A stretch of DNA of 19,416 nucleotides from CAWULT01 sp963923455 (GTDB taxonomy: Bacteria; Acidobacteriota; Vicinamibacteria; Vicinamibacterales; UBA2999): positions 1-19,416 of the forward strand of contig CAWULT010000088.1 in assembly GCA_963923455.1 (NCBI GenBank), given 5' to 3'. Under the pieces are notes generated by a model that was not told the DNA's origin, ran no database searches, and was given only the letters and a program-made list of their open reading frames with translations. A program made the translations under genes and the position numbers. Of this stretch, positions 6,988 through 13,885 are shown in pieces. The stretch's first letter is position 1. Each line of letters starts with the position of its first letter.

Positions 6988-9632
6988 GAGTCGGCTCTCC
7001 TCATCTGGAACGGTGCGCTCCGGACGATCTCGCGGATGATCGTCGACATCCGGTAGTCGTGCCTGGCGGCCTCGCGGACGATCGCGCGGACGGCCGGAGC
7101 ATCGTAGTACTCCAGCCCGCGCCCGAGCGCGTAGGTCAGCATCTTCTCCGTCATCGTCCGGACGAACACGTCGTTGCGCAGCAGCGCGTCGGTCAGCCCT
7201 TTCGCGCCGGCGAACTTCGTGCCGTCCGGCAGCGAGCCCGACGCGTCGATCGGCGCGCCCGACTCTTCGCGGGTGCGCCAGCGGCCCACCGCGTCGAAGT
7301 TCTCGAGCGACAGGCCGATCGGGTCCATCATGCTGTGGCAGCTCGCGCACACCGGGTTCTGCCGATGCTGGGCCATGCGTTCCCGCACCGAGCGGGGCGC
7401 CGCGGCGAAGGTCGACGGCTGCAGAGGCGGCACGTTCGGCGGCGGTGCCGGCGGAGGCGACCCCAGCAGGTTCTGGAGCACCCACTTGCCGCGGACGACG
7501 GGTGAGGTGCGGTCGGGATAGGAGGTGACCGTCAGGATGCTTCCCTGGCCGAGCAGGCCCGCGCGGGTGCTGCCCTCGGCGAACGTCACGCGGCGGAAGC
7601 GCGTGCCCTTGACGTTGGGAATCCCGTAGTGCCGCGCGAGGCGCTCGTTGACGAACGTGTAGTTGGCGCGCAGCAGGTCGAAGGCGCTGCGGTCCTCGCG
7701 GACCACGCTCTCGAAGAACAGCTCGGTCTCGCGGCGGAAGGCCTGGCGCAGCGTGTCGTCGAAGTCCGGGAAGTTCTGCTGCACCGGGATTGCGGCCGCG
7801 AGGTTCCGCAGGAACAGCCACTGGCCGGCAAAGCCCTCGACGAACGCCGAGAAGCGCGGGTCGGCGATCATCCGCAGGACCTGCGCGTCGAGCACGGCCG
7901 GCGCGTGCAGCTGCTTCCGCTCGGCCAGATCGAGCAGCTCGTCGTCGGGGATGCTGCTCCACAGGAAGAACGACAGGCGGGAGGCCAGCTCGTAGTCGCC
8001 GAGCCGGTACGCCCCCGTCCGGGCGCCGGCCGGAGGATCCGCCTCGATCCGCATCAGGAACTCGGGGGCGACGAGCAGCCGCAGCACGCCTTGCTCGATG
8101 CCGCGATCGAAGGGACCTTCGGCGCGGCCGGCGTCGTAGGCCGCCAGCATGGGCGCCACGTCCGCGTCGGTGACGGCCCGCCGGAAGGCGCGACGCGTCA
8201 GCGCGCGGAGGATCGTCGCGGCGCACGCGCGCTCCCGCGACGGCTGCGACGGCTGGCACGTGAAGATCCGCTGGCGGGACGGCGACCGGCCCGCGCCGGC
8301 CGGCTCGAACGGCCCGCTGATCTCGACGCTGCGCAGGTAGGCGCCGCCGCGCTGCTCGGCGACGTTGACCCCCGCCGGATAGGGCCGCAGGAACGGCAGC
8401 CGCGCCGTCTCAGCGAGGGCCGACCCCTCCTTCAGAAAGGCCACCTGCACGTCGTGCGGACCGGCGGTGACCGGCACCGTCACTTCCCAGTCGCGGTCGA
8501 TCCGGTTGCGCTGCTCCTGGCCCTGCCGGCTCACGCGCGGGGCGGCCGCGGGGAGCGCCGTCCGCGCACGGGGACGCGGCGGTTCCTGCGCCGCGCCCGC
8601 CGCCGGCGCGGCGTCGGTCGAGGCGCGCGCGGGCCGGACTGCCGCGGGCGCGTCCGCGTCACCGTCGGCGGCGCCAGGTTCCTGCGGCGGCGCCGAGGCG
8701 CCGGCCGGGCCGCCGATCCCGGGCAGCGTGAAGACGTGCGTGCGCTGGCCGTCGATCGACACCTCCAGGTGCTGCGCCTCCTGGTAGAGCGGCACCTGCT
8801 CGTTCAAGTCGCGCGACAGCTGCACCTTGAAGGTGTACTTCGCGTCCATCGGGAACGTGTAGTGAATCGTCGTCCCACCGCGCGTCCCGAGCGCCTGCGT
8901 CGGCAGGCGATCCTCCTGCGACCGGTCATCGGCCACGCGGAAGTAGTCGACCGCAGGGAAGGGCGGCGGCGTGCCGACGGCGAGCCGGCTGATCTTCTGC
9001 GCCGCACCGAGATAACGCTCGAGCAGCGTGGGAGACAGCTTCAGCACACCAGCGATGTTGTCGAAGCCGTAACTGGCGTCGTCGGCCGGCAGCAGCGCCG
9101 CCACGTCGATGTCGAGCCCCAGCAGGTCGCGCACCGCGTTGCGGTACTCCGTACGGTTCAGCCGGTGGAACGGCTCCTTGCGTCCGGGGTTCGGATGGCG
9201 CTGCGCGGCACGGTCGAGCTCGCCCTCCAGCCAGCCGAGGAACGCCTCACGGGCCTCCGGCGCCGGATGCGGCATCCCGGACGGCGGCATCAGCCCCGCC
9301 CGCATCTTGCGGACGACGGCCTCCCATTCCTTGGCATGGGCGCCAACGTCGTCGAGCGACGTCGCGTCGAGCGCGCGCGGCACGACGCCGCGGGCCCGCT
9401 GCTGCTCGCTGTGGCAGCCCATGCAGTACTTGTCGAGGAGCGCGCGGTGCGGCACTGCCGCCGCGGCCGCGTGGCTCGCCGTCGGCACCGGGGTCGGACG
9501 CGCGGTCGGCGAGGGGGCCGGAGCCACGGCAACCTGCCCCGGCAGGGCCGAGCCAGGGGCCGACTCGATGCCGGCCTGAGCAGCCAGCACCAGCATCCCC
9601 AGCAGCGCGACGAGACCGACCCGTGCCGTCAT
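6984..9632 (-). CDS. Diheme Planctomycete-type cytochrome, DUF1587/DUF1592/DUF1588/DUF1585 protein
   Basis: From the ATG at 9632 the protein has 882 residues. A GAGAG ribosome binding site at 5-nt spacing favours this start over the in-frame ATG at 9647. A signal peptide (GLVALLGMLVLAAQA) is followed by an Ala/Pro-rich linker and a cytochrome-like segment with CMGCH (70-74). DUF1587 is seen as HRLNRTEYRNAVRDLLGLD (156-174). A beta-rich domain (255-305 and 375-440) is split by a low-complexity insert. DUF1595/1592 follow (about 470-700, SRLSFFLWSSIPDDELL, FANYTF-like segments). DUF1588 contains a second heme site, CASCH (762-766), and DUF1585 forms the end (ALGRGLEYYD, DYRMSTIIREIVRSAPF). Two CxxCH motifs predict a periplasmic diheme protein. 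The family is abundant in Planctomycetes and Acidobacteria and its reaction is unknown. It overlaps the DUF1552 gene by 4 nt. Confidence 0.93.
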   Translation of the reverse strand: MTARVGLVALLGMLVLAAQAGIESAPGSALPGQVAVAPAPSPTARPTPVPTASHAAAAAVPHRALLDKYCMGCHSEQQRARGVVPRALDATSLDDVGAHAKEWEAVVRKMRAGLMPPSGMPHPAPEAREAFLGWLEGELDRAAQRHPNPGRKEPFHRLNRTEYRNAVRDLLGLDIDVAALLPADDASYGFDNIAGVLKLSPTLLERYLGAAQKISRLAVGTPPPFPAVDYFRVADDRSQEDRLPTQALGTRGGTTIHYTFPMDAKYTFKVQLSRDLNEQVPLYQEAQHLEVSIDGQRTHVFTLPGIGGPAGASAPPQEPGAADGDADAPAAVRPARASTDAAPAAGAAQEPPRPRARTALPAAAPRVSRQGQEQRNRIDRDWEVTVPVTAGPHDVQVAFLKEGSALAETARLPFLRPYPAGVNVAEQRGGAYLRSVEISGPFEPAGAGRSPSRQRIFTCQPSQPSRERACAATILRALTRRAFRRAVTDADVAPMLAAYDAGRAEGPFDRGIEQGVLRLLVAPEFLMRIEADPPAGARTGAYRLGDYELASRLSFFLWSSIPDDELLDLAERKQLHAPAVLDAQVLRMIADPRFSAFVEGFAGQWLFLRNLAAAIPVQQNFPDFDDTLRQAFRRETELFFESVVREDRSAFDLLRANYTFVNERLARHYGIPNVKGTRFRRVTFAEGSTRAGLLGQGSILTVTSYPDRTSPVVRGKWVLQNLLGSPPPAPPPNVPPLQPSTFAAAPRSVRERMAQHRQNPVCASCHSMMDPIGLSLENFDAVGRWRTREESGAPIDASGSLPDGTKFAGAKGLTDALLRNDVFVRTMTEKMLTYALGRGLEYYDAPAVRAIVREAARHDYRMSTIIREIVRSAPFQMRRADS

Positions 9633-9745
9633 GGTGGCTCTCAGCATAGGAGCACGCCGAAATCCCCGCAATCCCATGATCTGGGGACGGTTCCGGCCCG
9701 ACAGCCGGGCGCGGGAGACCGTGACGAGTCGACGGGAACCGTGCA

Positions 9746-9770
9746 GGGGAGCGGGCCTGGCCCGCTCCCC
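9746..9770 (-). terminator. Perfect 11-bp hairpin after the TonB-receptor gene
   Basis: GGGGAGCGGGC (9746-9756) pairs perfectly with GCCCGCTCCCC (9760-9770) around a 3-nt loop. It begins 9 nt past the receptor's TAG stop on the minus strand. No U-tract follows, which is common in very GC-rich genomes. It probably separates or attenuates transcription between the receptor and the DUF1592 cluster, or protects the receptor mRNA 3' end. Confidence 0.6.
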
Positions 9771-9779
9771 GTTCACAGG

Positions 9780-12728
9780 CTAGAAGTCCACCTGTGCGCT
9801 GAACTTCACGAACCGGGCGTCGAGCACCTGGTTCGGCCGGCGCCACGTCGGTCCGTAGACCGTGATGTAGCCGAGCGGGGTGTTCGCGTTGGTCGCATTG
9901 TAGACGTCGAGGCCGACGTTCAGCCGGCTGCGCCCGTACCGCAGGATCTTCGCGAAGCGGAGGTCGAGCTGGGTGATCCGGTCGCCGAAGAGCTCGCCGG
10001 GGTTCAGGACGTTGACGGTGACATTGGCGGCACCGCCAGCGAGGGGCCGGCCGAGGCTCTGCGCCACGGTCGCGCTCGGCACGTTCCAGTTGGCCGTAAT
10101 CTCCGGCCCGACACGGCTCTGCAGCGTGGCCGCCACCTGCACGTCGACCTTCGGCACCGTGTAGACCGCGAGACCGCGGATGTCGGTCTGCCACGGCATC
10201 ACGGCGCGGCAGTTCCGGCGGCTCGGGTTGTCGATGATCACGTTGCAGTTGTCCGTCACCGCGCGGCCCGTGCTCGTGCCGCCCTGCAGCGTCAGCCCGT
10301 TGCGCAGCCGCGCGTTGGCCTGGACGTTCACGCCGTGCCAGTAGTTCTGGACATCACCGAAGTTCCGGGTGCGCGTGATGAAGTTGTCGGTGCGGCCGAA
10401 CGCCACCTGCTTGATGTCGAACAGGTCACCGATCGTATATCCGCCGCTGTTGGGCAGCCGCGGGTCGGACGGCACCGTGATGCTGTAGCCGTCGTAGTCG
10501 GCCGGCGCCACGGCGCGATTGTCGGTGACGGAGAACGGATCGAACCAGCGGCGGTTGTAGTTCACCTCGACCGACATCCGCGGCAGCAGCTGCTGCTGAA
10601 CGCCGACGCCGAACTGCCAGTTGCCGGGACGCACGCCCCAGCCCTCGAGCAGCGCCGGGTCGTAGGTGGCCGACGGGCTCTGCGTGCGGCCGAAGTTCAG
10701 GTTCGCCATCGCGCCGCACTCGCCGTTGGCGGCCGGGTTGAGCAGGTCGCAGTCGGGCGTGAAGTCGCGGTTGGTGTCGGTCCAGTTGCGCGTCGTCTGC
10801 GGCGGCACGCCGCCGCCGAAGAGCGTCAGCGCCGGGTTTGGATCGATGTAGATGCCGAGATACTGCGCCGGGTCGAGGTAGCGACCCGCGTTGAGGCGCA
10901 CGGACGTCTTCTGGTTGCCGAAGACGTCGATCGCCAGGCCGCTGCGCAGCGTCAGGTTGTCGTACCCCTTCACGAGCGCCTGGGCCGGGAAGACGATGGG
11001 CGTCGGCACGAACCGCAGCGGGCCGATCGTCTGCTCGGGCGTGGAGCTGCTGGCGTGCTCGTACCGGGCGCCGCCGGAGAGCGAGAACCGGCCGAGCGTC
11101 CAGCGGTCCTGAGCGAAGATGGCCGTGTTCCGGACCGCCGCCTGCGCCCGGAATCCGCTGAGGATCATGGTCAGCTGGTTCGGCACGCCGTTGTTCAGGC
11201 GGTACGTCAGGCCCTCACCGCGCCGGTAGGTCCGGTCCGAGATCGCGTGATACGCGTCGAAGCCGACCTTGGCGTTGTGCGTGCCCGTGACGTAGGTCAT
11301 GGACGCGCGGTAGCGCGGCGTCCACGACTTCACCTGGTCCCAGAAGTTGGAACGGTAGGTCAGGCCCGGAATCGTTCCCGCCTGCTCGGTGACGCGCACC
11401 ATCGACGAGACGAAGTCCTCCCGCGGATTGCCGTAGGCGAACTGCGTCGCGCCGAAGCCCGCCTCGATCAGCAGGCGGCTGGTCACAGGCGACGTGTACG
11501 ACGCCTGGTAGGCGCGCATGAAGTTGACGTTCTGCGAGCTGTCCTGGGCCTCGGGCGAGACCGTCGCCGTGCCGCCGCCCCAGCAGTTGCGGCACATGTG
11601 CTGCTCGTCCCAGAAGAAGTTGAACTTGTTGCGCGGCGTGGCCTGCCACGTGGTGCGGATGGCGGTGTTGTCCCACACGCCGTCGGTGATGGCCTGCCGC
11701 GACAGATCCGGTTCGTAGGTCCACGCGTTCGGGTTGCCGGCGTTCTTGTTGTAGTACATGCCCGCCACGTAGCGCTGCGTGCCCTGGTAACGCGAGGTCA
11801 GGAAGAACCACAGCTTGTCCTTCTTGATCGGGCCGCCGAAGGCGCCGTTGAGGTCCCACATCTTCTTCAGCTTGCCCGGCTCGCGCAGGCCGGCGTCGAT
11901 CAGGCTCTGCTCCCAGTTGCTGCCCTGCATCGAGCCGTTGGCGCCCGCGAAGAAGAAGTTGCCCGAGAAGACGTTGCCGCCCGTCCTGGGAATCACGTTG
12001 ATCACGGGCCCGCCCACCTCGGCCTCACCGAGGCCGCCGGTGATGTCGATCGTGACCTCGGTCACGTTCGCCGTGTCGGTGACGTAGAGCGACCCGCCGC
12101 CGCTCGACCCGTTCACGCCGAGGCCGTCGACGTTGATGCGGCCCTCGGAGGCGTTGCCGCCGTTGGCGGCCACCAGCAGGGGCGCGGGGCCGTTGATGCC
12201 TCCGACGTTCTGGCCACCCACCTGGATACCGGGCACGAGCGTGACCAGGTTGTGGTACATGCGCGAGCCCGGAATCGAGTTGATCGTCTCCTGGTCCACG
12301 ACGCGCTGCTGCTTGACCGTCTGCACGTCGACCACCGGGCTCTCGCCCGTGACCGTGATCGTCTCCTCGAGCGAGCCGAGGCGCAGCTCGATGTCGATCG
12401 TGGCGACGGCCGAGCCCGACAGCTGCAGCGCGTCGCGCTTGACCGTGCTGAAGCCGGCCAGCGAGTATGTCACCGTGTAGGTGCCCGGCAGCAGGTTGAC
12501 GATCTGGTACCGTCCGGTGCCGTCGGTGACCGCCACGCGGCTCTTCTCGATCAGCACCGGGCTGGCGGCCTCGACCGTGACGCCCGGCAGCACCGCACCG
12601 GAGGCGTCACGCACCACGCCGGTGATCGAGGCCTGCACCACGCCCTGGGCGTGCGCGCGCATGGGCGAGGCGATCGCCGCCGCGAAGACCGCGAGGAACA
12701 ACAACCATCGACATTTCATTACAGACAC
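9780..12728 (-). CDS. TonB-dependent receptor with carboxypeptidase-regulatory-like domain
   Basis: The 982-residue outer-membrane receptor starts at a GTG at 12728, 4 nt after GGGAGG. An in-frame ATG at 12719 is the alternative. The signal peptide ends AHA-QG at residue 27. Residues 30-118 form a carboxypeptidase-regulatory-like beta-sandwich (ITGVVRDASGAVLPGVTV, TGRYQIVNLLPGTYTV, AGFSTV), followed by the LEETITVTGESPVVD linker. A plug domain (about 135-250) contains INVDGLGVNGSS and INVIPRTGGN. The rest is a long beta-barrel ending in aromatic F (QVDF). Cysteine pairs occur in HMCRNCWGG (C379, C382), DCDLLNPAANGEC and a later NCNV/RNC segment, probably loop disulfides or a metal site. This is the Oar-like receptor class that is greatly expanded in Acidobacteria. 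The ligand cannot be read from the sequence. It lies between the quinoprotein remnant and the DUF1592 cluster. Confidence 0.95.
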   Translation of the reverse strand: MSVMKCRWLLFLAVFAAAIASPMRAHAQGVVQASITGVVRDASGAVLPGVTVEAASPVLIEKSRVAVTDGTGRYQIVNLLPGTYTVTYSLAGFSTVKRDALQLSGSAVATIDIELRLGSLEETITVTGESPVVDVQTVKQQRVVDQETINSIPGSRMYHNLVTLVPGIQVGGQNVGGINGPAPLLVAANGGNASEGRINVDGLGVNGSSGGGSLYVTDTANVTEVTIDITGGLGEAEVGGPVINVIPRTGGNVFSGNFFFAGANGSMQGSNWEQSLIDAGLREPGKLKKMWDLNGAFGGPIKKDKLWFFLTSRYQGTQRYVAGMYYNKNAGNPNAWTYEPDLSRQAITDGVWDNTAIRTTWQATPRNKFNFFWDEQHMCRNCWGGGTATVSPEAQDSSQNVNFMRAYQASYTSPVTSRLLIEAGFGATQFAYGNPREDFVSSMVRVTEQAGTIPGLTYRSNFWDQVKSWTPRYRASMTYVTGTHNAKVGFDAYHAISDRTYRRGEGLTYRLNNGVPNQLTMILSGFRAQAAVRNTAIFAQDRWTLGRFSLSGGARYEHASSSTPEQTIGPLRFVPTPIVFPAQALVKGYDNLTLRSGLAIDVFGNQKTSVRLNAGRYLDPAQYLGIYIDPNPALTLFGGGVPPQTTRNWTDTNRDFTPDCDLLNPAANGECGAMANLNFGRTQSPSATYDPALLEGWGVRPGNWQFGVGVQQQLLPRMSVEVNYNRRWFDPFSVTDNRAVAPADYDGYSITVPSDPRLPNSGGYTIGDLFDIKQVAFGRTDNFITRTRNFGDVQNYWHGVNVQANARLRNGLTLQGGTSTGRAVTDNCNVIIDNPSRRNCRAVMPWQTDIRGLAVYTVPKVDVQVAATLQSRVGPEITANWNVPSATVAQSLGRPLAGGAANVTVNVLNPGELFGDRITQLDLRFAKILRYGRSRLNVGLDVYNATNANTPLGYITVYGPTWRRPNQVLDARFVKFSAQVDF

Positions 12729-12795
12729 AGACCCTCCCTCAGGGCACCTTGAAGCGGCGGAGCGCAGTGCCCCGCCTGATTCGGAAGCATCAAGA

Positions 12796-13146
12796 CTACG
12801 ACGCCGGCAGCGCGAACGCGATGATCGCGGTGCCGGATGGTGTGAGCACGTATTGACGCCCGTCGAGCATGTACGTGATCGGCCCGGCGCCGTGAATCGC
12901 CGACCCGGTCCGGTACTGCCACGGCCGTGTGCCCGTCTGCGCGTCGACGGCGTTGAACAGGCCGTCGCCCGAGCCGACGAACACGAGCCCGGAGGCCGTG
13001 AGCCGGCCGACGTGCTTCGGGGTGATCTGGGTCAGCGGGGCAGGCTGCTGCGCCACCAGGGGCGCGCCCGCCGCGAGCACGGCGACCACGGCCCCGGCGA
13101 GGCCGCACCCGCGAAGCGTCCAGTGTGCGAGGTTCGCCTGAAACAC
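12796..13146 (-). pseudogene. Internally deleted PQQ-dependent quinoprotein remnant
   Basis: The 116-residue frame begins with GTG, 2 nt after the cupin stop, which suggests coupling. It has a signal peptide (residues 13-32, GCGLAGAVVAVLAAGAPLVAQQ). Residues 38-49 (LTQITPKHVGRL) match the usual beginning of PQQ quinoprotein dehydrogenases (ITPxNVxxL). The sequence then passes directly at about residue 50 into what is normally the last propeller blade: SGLVFVGSGDGLFNAVDAQTG, WQYRTGS, YMLDGRQYV and FALP. Related proteins are several hundred residues long, so all central blades and the cofactor and catalytic residues are missing. The frame is kept across the junction (near 12995-13003), so a stable short protein could still be made. 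It is almost certainly inactive as a dehydrogenase. A real small one-blade protein is a less likely alternative. Confidence 0.72.
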
Positions 13147-13148
13147 GA

Positions 13149-13607
13149 TCAGCGCATCCTGCGCCCGGTGTACTCCTCGTCGGTGACGGGGTCCTTCCAG
13201 TCGAGCGTGCCGCTGTAGACGCTGAACTGCACGGCGGCCGAATCGGGCGCCGCGCCGTGCCAGTGCAGCACGTTCGGCTTGGTGTAGACGGGTTCTCCGG
13301 CCTTCACGTCGATCACCTTGCCGCTGCCCATTTCGTACAGCCGGCCGCGGCCTTCCTCGACGAGCAGGAGCTGTCCCGTCGAGTGGATGTGCCAGTTGGT
13401 CCGGGCGCCGGCCTCGAAGCGGATGCGCGACATCCGCATCTCCTTGCTGTCGACCACGGCGATCTTGCCGGTGAAGTTGTTGGCGAAGCTGTTGCCGCCG
13501 CCACCCGGCCCCTGACCGGTCTGGGCCGAGCCGGCCGCGATCATCGCGGTGATGCCGACCACCACCAGGCCCGACAACACCACCGCGCGCGAGGGACGCT
13601 GAATCAT
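13149..13607 (-). CDS. Exported cupin of the manganese hydroxynitrile-lyase-like type
   Basis: From the ATG at 13607 (GGAG at 5-nt spacing) the protein has 152 residues. It has a signal peptide (VVLSGLVVVGITAMIAAGSAQ) followed by a Gly-rich linker. The cupin barrel (about 55-145) carries FEAGARTNWHIHSTGQ and VLHWHGAAP. H73, H75, Q79 and H115 correspond to the His-His-Gln-His metal ligands known from acidobacterial cupin hydroxynitrile lyases, and H117 to the neighbouring catalytic-site histidine. The terminal WKDPVTDEEY segment is also typical of that group. The metal site is therefore well supported. The reaction is not: many such cupins have unknown substrates, and the characterised lyases are not known to be secreted. 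It is the first gene after a promoter candidate, and its start overlaps the stop of a short leader frame. Confidence 0.88.
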   Translation of the reverse strand: MIQRPSRAVVLSGLVVVGITAMIAAGSAQTGQGPGGGGNSFANNFTGKIAVVDSKEMRMSRIRFEAGARTNWHIHSTGQLLLVEEGRGRLYEMGSGKVIDVKAGEPVYTKPNVLHWHGAAPDSAAVQFSVYSGTLDWKDPVTDEEYTGRRMR

Positions 13608-13648
13608 GGCTGCTCCATCCACCTGGCGCGCATCTTGGCGCGCATCAT
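13604..13648 (-). CDS. Putative 14-residue leader peptide upstream of the cupin
   Basis: The minus strand carries AAGGAG (13661-13656), 7 nt upstream of an ATG at 13648. The frame encodes MMRAKMRARWMEQP and stops with TGA overlapping the cupin ATG as ATGA. This is a better ribosome binding arrangement than the one for an in-frame N-terminal extension of the cupin from 13655, where the same AAGGAG touches the ATG. The frame contains an imperfect 12-nt tandem repeat (ATGCGCGCCAAG/ATGCGCGCCAGG). It may serve to couple translation. It is a prediction from layout only. Confidence 0.4.
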   Translation of the reverse strand: MMRAKMRARWMEQP

Positions 13649-13673
13649 CCGTCATCTCCTTGGGGGACTGGAG

Positions 13674-13703
13674 TTTGTACCGTGCCCCCCCCGAACGGGT
13701 CAA
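13674..13703 (-). promoter_or_regulatory. Sigma-70-like promoter candidate for the cupin/receptor transcript
   Basis: On the minus strand TTGACC (13703-13698, 5 of 6 consensus bases) and TACAAA (13679-13674, 4 of 6) are separated by 18 nt. The spacer contains eight consecutive G (plus-strand C at 13685-13692). Transcription would start near 13667, about 60 nt before the cupin ATG, and would include the leader frame. Confidence 0.5.
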
Positions 13704-13722
13704 CCTACCTGTAATGGTAAGA

Positions 13723-13733
13723 GCGCAATGCGC
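13723..13733. promoter_or_regulatory. GCGCA-A-TGCGC palindrome
   Basis: A perfect 5-1-5 palindrome sits about 20 bp upstream of the minus-strand -35 candidate and about 150 bp upstream of the DUF1203 gene. It could be an operator for either direction. The overlapping AGAGCGCA (13720-13727) differs by one base from the E. coli Ada box AAAGCGCA, which may be chance. Confidence 0.3.
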
Positions 13734-13743
13734 CAATGGTATG

Positions 13744-13790
13744 GCCTCGTGGAGAGGCTCCCGGTGTCCCCACGAGGCGTCCGACGCCTC
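13744..13790 (+). promoter_or_regulatory. Two mutually exclusive hairpins upstream of DUF1203-ada
   Basis: GCCTCGTGG (13744-13752) pairs perfectly with CCACGAGGC (13770-13778). GAGGCGT (13774-13780) pairs perfectly with ACGCCTC (13784-13790) around a 3-nt loop. The two stems share 13774-13778, so only one can form at a time, a geometry seen in attenuators. No U-tract or leader gene was found on the plus strand. The rest of the 13791-13872 interval shows nothing recognisable. Confidence 0.35.
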
Positions 13791-13885
13791 CTTGCCACGG
13801 AATTCGACCGCAAGAAGCGGAGTGCCGCCGGATGCGGTCACAGGCCACACTGCGCTCGTCGACACCGCATTTGGGAGGACAATCG

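Noticed and set aside
5988..8259. Reading frame extending the DUF1552 protein upstream into the DUF1592 gene
   Set aside because: The upstream part is out of frame with the real DUF1592 gene, and the Tat signal sequence starts at 6987.
9643..9671. TTGCGG-N17-TATGCT promoter-like pair upstream of the DUF1592 gene on the minus strand
   Set aside because: The -35 matches only 3 of 6 bases, and the implied start would leave almost no leader and cut off the good GAGAG ribosome site. It would only make sense for leaderless translation.
9633..9776. N-terminal extension of the DUF1592 protein
   Set aside because: The extra residues are Arg-rich and precede the signal peptide, and no ribosome binding site supports an earlier start.
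7629..12752. 1,707-codon open frame on the plus strand
   Set aside because: It lies antisense to the TonB receptor and DUF1592 genes, its product is low-complexity Arg/Ala/Val/His-rich with no domain, and it is explained by third-position GC bias.
13608..13865. N-terminal extension of the cupin
   Set aside because: The signal peptide begins after 13607, the extension crosses the promoter candidate, and the internal ATG has its own GGAG.
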